The notes: generated by a model not told the origin, from the letters alone. 8,295 bases of DNA from an uncultured Bacillaceae bacterium (GCA_937967685.1 CALBTX010000170.1:1-8295), one strand, 5' to 3'; positions 1 through 6,616 are shown, numbered from the stretch's first letter. Made by a program: numbers and translations.

Positions 1-47
1 ATCTGCTCCCACTCCATTGCAATCGTTTCCAAATAAACGGCTTCCAC
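1..47 (-). CDS. Possible 5' end of a divergent gene (partial, runs off the left edge)
   Basis: Reading leftwards from a GTG at 47-45, 15 codons stay open to the window edge and give VEAVYLETIAMEWEQ, which has ordinary protein composition. It is divergent from the GntR-type regulator, a common place for the regulator's target gene. A minus-strand promoter-like sequence lies about 60 bp upstream (TTGACA and TAGAGT, 17 bp apart). Against the call: there is only a weak ribosome site (GGA about 5 nt upstream), all three minus-strand frames are open over this short stretch, and no family can be recognised from 15 residues. Treat it as a hint only. Confidence 0.22.
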   Translation of the reverse strand, partial: MEAVYLETIAMEWEQ

Positions 48-108
48 TATTGTCCAAACAAATGAACTTGATCTTCGTTCATGGCAAGAGGAGATCCTTT
101 TTTAAATC

Positions 109-137
109 ACTCTATCCTATTAACAGTTTACTGTCAA
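109..137 (-). promoter_or_regulatory. Candidate minus-strand sigma-A promoter with an internal inverted repeat
   Basis: On the minus strand a perfect -35 (TTGACA, 137-132) is followed after 17 bp by TAGAGT (114-109), which matches 4 of 6 bases of the -10 consensus. An inverted repeat ACAGT-TT-ACTGT (123-134) overlaps the -35 and spacer, where a repressor could act. It would drive transcription leftwards, away from the GntR-type gene. This is inferred from consensus matching only. Confidence 0.35.
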
Positions 138-171
138 CAGTCTACTTGAATTTGATTTAAATCTTTTTTAA

Positions 172-199
172 ATCGGCATCAATGCCGATATGGTATAAT
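172..199 (+). promoter_or_regulatory. Promoter and palindromic operator of the GntR-type gene
   Basis: The stretch TGGTATAAT (191-199) is a perfect extended -10 (TGnTATAAT). The -35 position (about 171-176) has no good hexamer, which is usual for extended -10 promoters. Immediately upstream is the palindrome ATCGGCAT-CA-ATGCCGAT (172-189) with two perfect 8-bp arms, covering the -35 region. A dimeric helix-turn-helix repressor bound there would block polymerase, so the palindrome is a good candidate operator, perhaps for autoregulation by the downstream regulator. Promoter and palindrome are seen directly; the binding protein is inferred. Confidence 0.6.
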
Positions 200-220
200 A
201 CAACAATAAATACTTTGACT

Positions 221-246
221 GTGACCAACCGGACGGTCACCAACCG
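221..246 (+). repeat. Second repeat element in the leader of the GntR-type gene
   Basis: GTGACC (221-226) and GGTCAC (235-240) form an inverted repeat around 8 bases. The octamer ACCAACCG occurs twice in direct orientation (224-231 and 239-246), 15 bp apart. The element lies just downstream of the expected transcription start (about 205-207). It could be an additional operator half-site pair or a small hairpin in the leader. No function can be assigned from sequence alone. Confidence 0.4.
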
Positions 247-281
247 ATTGCAATGCATGTTCATTTATGACGAGGTGAGAT

Positions 282-938
282 ATGATGCGGGAAATGATTT
301 CAAAGGTAGAACCTTTGCATATACAAGTGTACAATATATTGAAAAATTCAATTATTAACGGAGAATTCCAGCCGGGGGAAAGAATTACGGAGGTCGGCCT
401 GGCTAAAATGCTGTCTGTCAGCCGTGGACCGGTCAGAGAAGTGATCCGCATGCTCATTCAAGACGGGCTGCTCGTTCAGGAGGACGGCCAGACCCTCGTC
501 TATCAACCGACAAAGAAGGATATTAACGAAGTGTTCCTCTGCCGTGAATCGCTCGAAGGCCTGGCCACCCGTCTGGCTGCGGATAACATGACCGCAGACA
601 TTAAAGAGCAATTTTTGTCCAACATTAAGCAAACGAAAGAAAGTATTGAACGGCAGGACGCCAATGAATTGAGCCGGTTAGACCAGCAGTTTCACGAAAT
701 GATCATCAAAACATCGCAAAATAAACAGTTGATCCAAATCGCCGGCATTATCCAAGCCAAAGTCGCCTATATGCGCAACCAAATTTTATCTCATTTTTAC
801 AAAAAGTTTGTGGACACTGTAGATGAACATTATCATATTGTCCAACTGTTAGTGGAAGGCGATGCTTCTCAGGCCGAGAAACAGATGCGTGTGCATATCA
901 GCAAGGCGGTTCATGTATATAATTATCTCGTCAAGTAA
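282..938 (+). CDS. GntR family transcriptional regulator, FadR subfamily (FCD domain)
   Basis: A 218-residue DNA-binding regulator of normal FadR-subfamily length. The winged helix spans about residues 10-75, with the family pattern of a G-x-F-x-PG-E-R loop (27-34) followed by LAKMLSVSRGPVREVI (40-55). The C-terminal all-helical FCD ligand domain (about 80-215) keeps the metal-binding set D134, H138, H183 and H205, spaced as in metal-containing FCD proteins, so it probably binds a metal ion and a small carboxylate-type ligand. A GAGGTGA ribosome site (272-278) precedes ATGs at 282 and 285; either may be the start, and the second has the better spacing. Upstream are an extended -10 promoter and a palindrome (172-189) that it may itself bind. 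Family members usually repress catabolic or transport genes for organic acids, amino acids or sugars. The ligand and target here are unknown; the divergent gene beyond the left edge is the nearest candidate target. Confidence 0.92.
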   Translation: MMREMISKVEPLHIQVYNILKNSIINGEFQPGERITEVGLAKMLSVSRGPVREVIRMLIQDGLLVQEDGQTLVYQPTKKDINEVFLCRESLEGLATRLAADNMTADIKEQFLSNIKQTKESIERQDANELSRLDQQFHEMIIKTSQNKQLIQIAGIIQAKVAYMRNQILSHFYKKFVDTVDEHYHIVQLLVEGDASQAEKQMRVHISKAVHVYNYLVK

Positions 939-957
939 CGTTGAACTTCAAGATGTG

Positions 958-999
958 ATTCATTCGCCTTAATCCATTCGCTTTGATTCATACGCCCGT
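958..999. repeat. Three degenerate 14-bp tandem repeats between convergent genes
   Basis: Three adjacent 14-bp units are visible: ATTCATTCGCCTTA (958-971), ATCCATTCGCTTTG (972-985) and ATTCATACGCCCGT (986-999). They share the core ATyCATwCGCyy. They lie between the stop of the GntR-type gene and the stop of the convergent DUF2797 gene. No hairpin with a T-run, as expected for an intrinsic terminator, is seen in 939-1027. The units look like a decaying microduplication with no evident function. Confidence 0.5.
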
Positions 1000-1027
1000 A
1001 AGCTGTACTCGGTAAAGATTGTGGCAC

Positions 1028-1822
1028 CTAGCCCACCTGTATACCGATATGATAGCCCGCATATTTTTTCATGTTGATCACACCCGCATCAAAGAGGAGA
1101 TACTGACCTTTGATGCCGATCAGGCGATCCTGAATCATGGGGGTTTTATGCAGGTTGTAAGCCTTGATTTGATCCAATTCTTCCAAAATGGGATACGTAA
1201 AATCGATCAGCTCTTCATTTGTCAATAGAAACGGACGGAACGTTTCAGGAATGATGTCGACCATCTCTTCTCTGACTGCTTGCAAACTTTTGTCTGTTAC
1301 TGGGCCTTTCAACATTTTACGCCAATTTGTTTTGTCGGGCACATATTTGGCCAGAAAAGCTTCCAACTCGCCCGCTGTTTTGCGGGACGGGACTTCAGCA
1401 ATCGGGACAGCCTTTAGCGCGCCTTGATCCACCCAACGCTTCAATTCTCTGTTTTTTCGGGTGATGCCCACTTTTATGTCGCTGCTTAAGGCCAAATAGA
1501 CATAATGCGGGACCATGCACTGCGTCTTGCCAAACTGTTCATCCCGGCAAGTGCCTTCATTGAAATGGCACAGATGCGGCTTGACCATGCACAAATCATT
1601 TTCAGGCAAACGCTTGAAACACGGAAAACAATAACCGTTATTGTAAGTTTTCTTGATCTTTCGGCCGCAGTGGATGCACTCAATTTGTCCCTGAAATGTC
1701 AACCGGATCTTCTCGCCGATATAATCATTCAAAGTGATTTGTTCATCTCCTAAATGAACAAAGTAGTTAATCGGCCGATCATAGCGATGCGTTAAACCGC
1801 GCAGCACGCCTTGCATATGCAT
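1028..1822 (-). CDS. DUF2797 family protein: cysteine-rich, with a GIY-YIG-like segment
   Basis: A 264-residue cytosolic protein recognised as DUF2797, a family without established function. The N-terminal third (1-45) is beta-rich. It is followed by a likely zinc ribbon, C49-x2-C52 with C65-x2-C68, and a second cluster C78, C85, C92, C102, giving eight cysteines that could hold two metal ions. After this comes a stretch resembling the core of GIY-YIG nucleases: HYVYLAL (106-112), KVGITR (117-122), R129-W130, and a later glutamate in GELEAFLAKY (151-160). This similarity is my inference from the pattern, not an established assignment. The start is well supported by AGGAGG (1838-1833) ten bases upstream; a second ATG two codons later is less well placed. 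It reads in the same direction as the BenE-type gene, 116 bp downstream of it, and is convergent with the GntR-type gene. A nucleic-acid-binding or cleaving role is possible but unproven. Confidence 0.85.
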   Translation of the reverse strand: MHMQGVLRGLTHRYDRPINYFVHLGDEQITLNDYIGEKIRLTFQGQIECIHCGRKIKKTYNNGYCFPCFKRLPENDLCMVKPHLCHFNEGTCRDEQFGKTQCMVPHYVYLALSSDIKVGITRKNRELKRWVDQGALKAVPIAEVPSRKTAGELEAFLAKYVPDKTNWRKMLKGPVTDKSLQAVREEMVDIIPETFRPFLLTNEELIDFTYPILEELDQIKAYNLHKTPMIQDRLIGIKGQYLLFDAGVINMKKYAGYHIGIQVG

Positions 1823-1854
1823 AAACGATCTTCCTCCTCATGATCCGCTCTTCT

Positions 1855-1905
1855 CTTGTATCTTACTCTATTATCCTATTATCCCTTGTCTCTTATTCTA
1901 TTATT
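1855..1905. repeat. Degenerate 30-bp direct repeat in a pyrimidine-rich intergenic tract
   Basis: Two 21-bp copies start at 1855 and 1885 and match at 18 of 21 positions (CTTGTmTCTTAyTCTATTAT core). Further partial echoes follow to about 1935, such as TTTTGTsTCCCAA near 1904 and 1923. The plus strand of 1843-1938 is strongly T/C-rich, so an mRNA of the minus strand here would be A/G-rich and unstructured. The tract separates the BenE-type stop from the DUF2797 start. No recognisable promoter or intrinsic terminator was found in it. Confidence 0.5.
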
Positions 1906-1938
1906 TTGTGTCCCAACCTTCTATTTTGTCTCCCAATT

Positions 1939-3213
1939 TTAGTCTCTCAATTTTTGATGATATTTCTTAATTTCTTTGGTCGTTTCACATGCTTTTGCTT
2001 GATTGTGCTTGACTTTTTTCTTTTGTTGCCAATGGATGATGATGAACAAAAGCAGGCCCACGGATAAGCCGATCAATGGTCCGTTCAGGCTGTAAAAAGT
2101 TAGCGGAGAAGCCGAGATCACCATTGTCGGGATCGTCGCTATGTTCAGTGTCTTATGTTTGACACTCGCTTTCAGCGAAGACGTGAAAATCCCGAATAAA
2201 GCGAGAAAGGCGATGATTGCCGGCAATGCGTCTGGTAATTCCAGTATAAAAGGAATTAAAATCGGCGAGGCAAAAGCAAACAGCATTAAAATGAAACCGG
2301 AAATGACGGAAGCCATGTAGCGGTACGCTTTTTTTCCCGCTGATGCATTTGAACAGATGGACGTCATCACTCCCGCCAAATTGGTGCAATGAGAACCAAA
2401 GAAACTCCCCGTGATAGAAAACAGGCCGCTCAAAGAAACGATTCTGTTGGCCGGAATGGCAAACTTGTTTTTCACCAGCTCATTGACACCGACGATAATG
2501 TCGTTGCTCAACAGCAACAATGCCAGAGGCAAACCGATTAAAAAAACGCCCGCTATAGAAAATTCCGGTTGATAGAATTGAAAGAAGTTCGCTTCGGTTT
2601 CGGCCTGAATACTTGGCAGGCCGTCCCCAATCAACAAAGCGATCGCCGCGAACAAGAGGGCGCCAAAAATAGCGGGGATGTTTTTCAGGCATTGAGACAC
2701 AAGAAGGAAACCGATCATTGCCGAGATAACGATCCATATCGAAGACGTAAATTGAACGGAAAGATGAACTAACGTGTTCAAAATCATCCCCGCCAGCATG
2801 GCAAATATGATTTCCTTGGGTAAGATGTTGATGATCTTACTAAAAAGCCCTGTCACGCCCAGTAAGAAAATAAGGAGGCCGGAAATAAAAAATCCGCCAA
2901 TTAATTCGGTATAAGCAAACAAGGGAGTAACGGTCATCAAGTAAGTGATGCCTGAAATGGAATGTGCGCCCGTCAAAGGCATTTTATGATACAACGGCAA
3001 CAAAATGCTGAAAAGCCCGCCGAAGAAAAAGGTGGCAAAGATCCACGAAGCAGTTTCCGCTGCGTCATATCCCCCGTTCCTTGCCGCTTCGAGAATGATT
3101 AAACTCGAACCCGTAATAGCCAATAAACCGGAAATGGTTCCGCTGGCAATATTTTTGGCCGATATTTTTCGCTCCAACACTTGTTCATGTTGAAGAGAAG
3201 GCATATTCTTCAT
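1939..3213 (-). CDS. benE: BenE family transporter (benzoate/proton symporter homologue)
   Basis: A 424-residue polytopic membrane protein with about 11-12 hydrophobic segments between residues 22 and 395. It has a short charged N-terminus and a basic, Lys-rich cytosolic tail (397-424). BenE-like landmarks are the early PLTGAHSISGIT loop (79-90), the LLGVTGLFSKIINILPKEI segment (117-135) followed by AMLAGMIL, and the substrate-region motif GSHCTNLAGVMTSIC (273-287), which corresponds to FGAHGxNLAAITAAIC in BenE. The late LPAIIAFLALFGIFTSSL (329-346) also fits. BenE proteins share the UraA/SLC26-type fold and import benzoate with protons, but the true substrate of distant homologues may differ. 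The start at 3213 has only a weak AAGG about 12 bases upstream; ATG at codon 4 is an alternative. The gene is divergent from the haem-globin transducer across 177 bp. No benzoate-degradation genes are visible nearby, so the gene symbol reflects family only. Confidence 0.82.
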   Translation of the reverse strand: MKNMPSLQHEQVLERKISAKNIASGTISGLLAITGSSLIILEAARNGGYDAAETASWIFATFFFGGLFSILLPLYHKMPLTGAHSISGITYLMTVTPLFAYTELIGGFFISGLLIFLLGVTGLFSKIINILPKEIIFAMLAGMILNTLVHLSVQFTSSIWIVISAMIGFLLVSQCLKNIPAIFGALLFAAIALLIGDGLPSIQAETEANFFQFYQPEFSIAGVFLIGLPLALLLLSNDIIVGVNELVKNKFAIPANRIVSLSGLFSITGSFFGSHCTNLAGVMTSICSNASAGKKAYRYMASVISGFILMLFAFASPILIPFILELPDALPAIIAFLALFGIFTSSLKASVKHKTLNIATIPTMVISASPLTFYSLNGPLIGLSVGLLLFIIIHWQQKKKVKHNQAKACETTKEIKKYHQKLRD

Positions 3214-3375
3214 CTTATCTCATACCTTGCCCAATCGTTGTCGGTCATGCTCAACACATTTAAAAATTAAAAAGCCTCTTAAAAAAACGAATAACACTGG
3301 AAAAAGCGACTTAAACGTTCGATATAAACAGTATAACCCAAAAATGAAATATTTGGGGATGATCGTTCATCAGAC

Positions 3376-3393
3376 AGGAGTGTCGTTGAAGTG
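3376..3393 (+). promoter_or_regulatory. Ribosome site fixing the GTG start of the haem-globin transducer
   Basis: AGGAG at 3376-3380 lies ten bases before the GTG at 3391, and no in-frame ATG is nearby. Just upstream, GATGA-TCGT-TCATC (3358-3371) can form a small 5-bp hairpin, which might affect access to the ribosome site; this is weak. Confidence 0.6.
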
Positions 3394-4710
3394 AAAACAG
3401 TGCAATTCTTAAAGCCTCTCTCCGCCCAAAAAAGGCAGCGCCCTCTGTCGCTGCTTGAAAAAAGCAAAACTTGCCAGCCAAAACTGGACATTAAAGGCAA
3501 TCCCGATCTTGAAAAACAAGTGCAACTGATTGGGCTCACTGAGCACGATTTGGCTGTGGCCCAAGCTTTACAACCGTTAGTTCACAAGCATATTGAAGAA
3601 CTCGTCAAACATTTCTACAAAAACTTGGCAAAGTCATCTGAGCTGATGCAAATCATTAATGACAACAGCACCGTCACCCGTTTGCAAAAGACGCTGAAGC
3701 GCCATATTGTGGAAATGTTTTCCGGAATCATCGATCAACCGTTTATCGACAAACGCACGAATGTGGCCCTTGCTCATGTACGAATCGGTTTATCTCAAAA
3801 ATGGTATATCGCTTCATTTCAAGATATTTTATTAAGCTTATTAAATATTTTTGAAGCAAACCTTGAAGATAAAAATGATCTTTTGCTGGCCGTCCGTACG
3901 GTCACCAAACTGCTGAACCTGGAGCAACAGCTTGTGCTTGAAGCATATGATTCGGAAATCCGGCGAGCGAGGGCAGCCGAGGCCGAACTTAAACAAGAGG
4001 TTAAAGCCAGCGTCGGGCAAACAGCCAATGAATTAGCGGCTCTTGCTCAGCAATCAGGCGCCGCCATCGAAGAAATGACCGCCCAAATCGAAGAAATTAC
4101 GAATCAATCGAAAAAAGGCTCCGAAACGGCACAGGAAGCCCAGAAACGAGCCCATGAAGGCCAGTCTCAGATCGATATTCTCAAGGAAGATTTCCAACAA
4201 GTTCAGGAGAGCATTGCCAAAATCGATCAGGACATTAAAGGGTTGGAGGCCATTTCCGATCAAATCCAAGAGATTGTCGAGATCGTCCAGTCCGTGGCCG
4301 AACGAACCAATTTATTGTCTTTAAACGCCGGAATCGAAGCGGCGCGGGCCGGGGAACACGGGAGGGGTTTTGCCGTTGTCGCGGATGAAGTGCGCAAATT
4401 AGCCGAACAAACCTCCCAATCTGTCAACCATGTCACCGCGTTGATCAGCCAAATCAAAGAGCAAATCAATATGAGTTCCCAATCCATTAAAGCGGTGCAT
4501 ACCCATATGGAGGATAGTACGCACAATCTGCAAGCCACGGACACATCTTTTGCCGGCATCTTATCCACAATGGAGGAAACGAATGAGCGAAATACAGAGA
4601 TCAAACAGGAATTGGAAATTTTTTCAGAAGCGATACAGGAAATTGCCGGCGCAGCCGAAACGCTTGCCAATGCCACCGATGAACTAAAACAAATGACGGA
4701 AAAACTGTAA
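3391..4710 (+). CDS. hemAT: Haem-based aerotaxis transducer, HemAT-like globin-coupled methyl-accepting protein
   Basis: A soluble 439-residue chemoreceptor with no membrane segment. The N-terminal sensor globin (about 35-190) carries the proximal haem ligand H129 in ALAHVRIGL and Y76 in HFYKNL. The 53-residue spacing equals that of Y70 and H123 in Bacillus subtilis HemAT, so haem binding and O2 sensing with a distal tyrosine are well supported. A coiled linker (190-215) leads to the MCP signalling domain (about 215-439). Its hairpin tip is highly conserved: ERTNLLSLNAGIEAARAGEH (304-323) then GRGFAVVADEVRKLAEQ (324-340), the site that contacts CheA and CheW. Family length is about 430, so the gene is complete. 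Translation starts at GTG with AGGAG ten bases upstream. It is monocistronic by layout: divergent from the BenE-type gene and convergent with the SDR. Its role is to steer swimming in response to oxygen, or possibly other gases. Confidence 0.95.
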   Translation: MKTVQFLKPLSAQKRQRPLSLLEKSKTCQPKLDIKGNPDLEKQVQLIGLTEHDLAVAQALQPLVHKHIEELVKHFYKNLAKSSELMQIINDNSTVTRLQKTLKRHIVEMFSGIIDQPFIDKRTNVALAHVRIGLSQKWYIASFQDILLSLLNIFEANLEDKNDLLLAVRTVTKLLNLEQQLVLEAYDSEIRRARAAEAELKQEVKASVGQTANELAALAQQSGAAIEEMTAQIEEITNQSKKGSETAQEAQKRAHEGQSQIDILKEDFQQVQESIAKIDQDIKGLEAISDQIQEIVEIVQSVAERTNLLSLNAGIEAARAGEHGRGFAVVADEVRKLAEQTSQSVNHVTALISQIKEQINMSSQSIKAVHTHMEDSTHNLQATDTSFAGILSTMEETNERNTEIKQELEIFSEAIQEIAGAAETLANATDELKQMTEKL

Positions 4711-4715
4711 ATCAA

Positions 4716-4743
4716 TCATGATATGCTATCTAATTCATGATAT
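4716..4743. repeat. Paired TCATGATAT elements between convergent genes
   Basis: TCATGATAT occurs at 4716-4724 and 4735-4743, 19 bp apart, between the transducer stop (4710) and the SDR stop (4761). Because TCATGA is self-complementary, the two copies can also pair as arms of a hairpin. There is no adjacent T-run, so a classical intrinsic terminator is not supported, although this is the most likely place for transcripts to end in the 50-bp gap. Confidence 0.35.
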
Positions 4744-4760
4744 CTGTCACCAAATACGTT

Positions 4761-5537
4761 CTATTTCATGGTTAATCCCCCATCAACGACCAAGCACTGT
4801 CCGGTAATAAAATCAGACCAGCTGCTGGCGAAAAAAAGGACACTGCCGGTCACGTCTTCCGGACGGGCAATACGCTTTAAAGGGGTTTGAGCGATCAGCG
4901 CATTTTTGACTTCTTCCCTCGTGCTCCGGCTGGCATCCGTCGGATAAACGAGTCCCGGCGCCACACAGTTCACGGTAATGCCAAACGGTCCCAAATCTTG
5001 CGCCAAATTTTGCGAAAAGGTCAGCAATGCGCCTTTCGCCGTATTATAATCATGATACGGGACTACAGGCCGATAAATTAAATCTGTGACCATATTGATG
5101 ATCCGGCCGGAGCCTTGTGCTTTCATGATCGGCAGGGCATAGTGACAAACGTGATACGCTCCCTTCAGCGAACCGTCAAGCTGAGATTGATAATCTGCCC
5201 AGGCCATTTCCCAGGCCATCTTGCGTTGTTCGGGGTCAAACACAAATTGATGTAAAGCATTGTTGACGACCACATCAAGTGTATCAAATTCGTTGACGAT
5301 TTGCCCGATCATCTTTCGAACAGCTTCTTCATCGGTCACATCCGCTCCAACGACTAACGTCTCTATCCCGTATTGAGACTGAAGTCGTTCAGCGAGCTGC
5401 TCGGCTGTATCCCGGTTATGTACATAATTGATAATCACATGGGCGCCTTCCCGGGCAAAGGCTTCGGCCAGCGCAGCTCCGATTCCCCGGCTGGAGCCAG
5501 TAATCAGAACAATTTTTTCCTGCAAATCTTTTGTCAT
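4761..5537 (-). CDS. SDR family oxidoreductase (annotated type: 3-oxoacyl-ACP reductase-like)
   Basis: A 258-residue classical short-chain dehydrogenase/reductase of full length, cytosolic, using NAD(P)H. The Rossmann glycine motif is TGSSRGIG (13-20), with the acidic D66 in GADVTDE and VVNNA (90-94). The active-site YxxxK is Y164-N-T-A-K168, and the C-terminal signature is PGLV (194-197) with FITGQCLVVDGG (243-254). Oddities: NNA is followed by LHQ instead of G, the position of the catalytic serine (13 before Tyr) is T151, and the usual Asn of the N-S-Y-K tetrad aligns with S123. I recall similar substitutions in a recognised SDR subgroup, so this probably reflects a subfamily rather than decay. 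The ATG overlaps the lipoprotein stop by 4 bp (ATGA), indicating translational coupling to the ABC operon. It therefore likely reduces or oxidises the imported compound or a derivative. Fatty-acid synthesis is less likely because no fab genes are near. Confidence 0.9.
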   Translation of the reverse strand: MTKDLQEKIVLITGSSRGIGAALAEAFAREGAHVIINYVHNRDTAEQLAERLQSQYGIETLVVGADVTDEEAVRKMIGQIVNEFDTLDVVVNNALHQFVFDPEQRKMAWEMAWADYQSQLDGSLKGAYHVCHYALPIMKAQGSGRIINMVTDLIYRPVVPYHDYNTAKGALLTFSQNLAQDLGPFGITVNCVAPGLVYPTDASRSTREEVKNALIAQTPLKRIARPEDVTGSVLFFASSWSDFITGQCLVVDGGLTMK

Positions 5538-6616
5538 TGAAGTTCACCCACCCATTCATTCGTCACCATGTTCTCAATACCGACTTTCTCTTTCAACAAA
5601 CCGGTGTTGACATAGGCCTCCTCGACCGCTTTAAAAAGATCGACATCCAGCCAACCCAAACCTTTTTTCTTCATCTGCTCGTTGACAGACGTCCCGTTGC
5701 GTATCTTGATGATGGCTTCATTGCGCGCCTGATCCTGACCATCGAGCGCCCGACTAACAGCGATCTCAGCCGCCTCATCGGGGTGTTCAATCGTATATTG
5801 CACGCTATCCCGATACACCTGCAAAAAGCGAATGAGCAATTCTTTTTTCTTTGTGAACGCTTCTTCCGTGACGACAAACACATCCGAGGGAGTATTAAGG
5901 ATGTCTTTCATTTCTATGACATGGACCTCTCCCAAACCGGCCCGTTTTGCGTCATACAACCCCGTATCCGTCGCCGCCGTGGCGACCACTTGACCGTTCA
6001 TCAGCGGAGCAAAATTGAGCACACCCGTTTCAATCATATTCACGTCTTCTTCATTCATCCCCGCTTCATAGAGCAAGACCCTCAAGTTATCATACGTCCC
6101 GCTGCTCAAGCTGTACACCCCGACATCTTTGCCCTGTAAATCTTGGGCACTTCGGATGCCGTTTTCTTTTAAAGACACGATATTAAAAACATTCTCAGGG
6201 TAAATGTTGTACACGATTTTGAGATCGGCCCCCTGTTCAGCAGCCAAAAGAACGGCTTCCACATTGGCAAAAGCGATGTCCGCATTGCCAGCCAATATGT
6301 TCTTGATGGCATCGCCTCCACCGGCACCGGGAATGTAAGTGAATTCAAGACCTGCTTCTTGAAACCAGCCTTTTTCATCGGCCAAATACAGATTGCTTTG
6401 TTCAGCGATGGGCTGGCTCCAAGAGGCCATGCGTATCTCCTCCAGCTCAGCATGATCCGGGGCGTCATTTTCTTCCACACCGTCCGAACCTGTGTTTAAA
6501 TGCTGTTCCGCAAAATCATCGGCCTCTGTATGGTTCATCCCTTGGGCACCGCAGGCAGCCAAAACAAAACCGCAGATCAAAACGATGAAACTAGAACAGA
6601 TCATTTTATGCTTCAC
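5534..6616 (-). CDS. ABC transporter solute-binding lipoprotein (SsuA/TauA/ThiY-like, NMT1 superfamily)
   Basis: The chosen start is GTG at 6616-6614, because AGGAGG (6630-6625) sits eight bases upstream and the product then begins directly with a lipoprotein signal: V-KHK, a hydrophobic core, and the lipobox LAAC with Cys22. The longer reading from 6715 would add 33 implausible residues and overlap the permease. The 360-residue product has an acidic linker after the lipid anchor (about 23-60, rich in D and E). A type-2 periplasmic-binding fold follows: ASWSQP (65-70), LADEKGWFQEAGLEF (78-92), GGGDAIKNILAGNADIAF (99-116), and LQGKDVGVYSLSSGTYDN (160-177). This pattern is typical of proteins that bind sulfonates, taurine, nitrate or pyrimidine precursors of thiamine. 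No feature separates these, and the CCCFC motif of THI5-type HMP synthases is absent. It is anchored on the outer face of the membrane and delivers ligand to the adjacent permease. Confidence 0.9.
   Translation of the reverse strand: MKHKMICSSFIVLICGFVLAACGAQGMNHTEADDFAEQHLNTGSDGVEENDAPDHAELEEIRMASWSQPIAEQSNLYLADEKGWFQEAGLEFTYIPGAGGGDAIKNILAGNADIAFANVEAVLLAAEQGADLKIVYNIYPENVFNIVSLKENGIRSAQDLQGKDVGVYSLSSGTYDNLRVLLYEAGMNEEDVNMIETGVLNFAPLMNGQVVATAATDTGLYDAKRAGLGEVHVIEMKDILNTPSDVFVVTEEAFTKKKELLIRFLQVYRDSVQYTIEHPDEAAEIAVSRALDGQDQARNEAIIKIRNGTSVNEQMKKKGLGWLDVDLFKAVEEAYVNTGLLKEKVGIENMVTNEWVGELQ

Noticed and set aside
939..1027. Intrinsic terminator between the convergent GntR-type and DUF2797 genes
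   Set aside because: Only a 5-bp TTGAA-C-TTCAA palindrome (941-951) was found, with no GC-rich stem or T-run.
1840..2067. Plus-strand ORF of 75 codons across the intergenic tract and the BenE-type 3' end
   Set aside because: Low-complexity T/C-rich translation, no ribosome site, and it is antisense to the end of the transporter gene.
3299..3325. SigD-type motility promoter for the haem-globin transducer (TTCGATAT at 3318-3325)
   Set aside because: The -10 matches 6 of 8 bases of GCCGATAT, but no TAAA lies at the right distance upstream; too weak to report as a feature.
4260..4715. Minus-strand ORF of 151 codons opposite the MCP signalling domain
   Set aside because: It is a shadow of the highly conserved chemoreceptor coding strand, Ser/Ala/Ile-rich with no domain.
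5531..6139. Plus-strand ORF of 202 codons opposite the solute-binding protein
   Set aside because: It is antisense to a clearly recognisable lipoprotein, has no recognisable domain, and its length follows from the codon pattern of the opposite strand.
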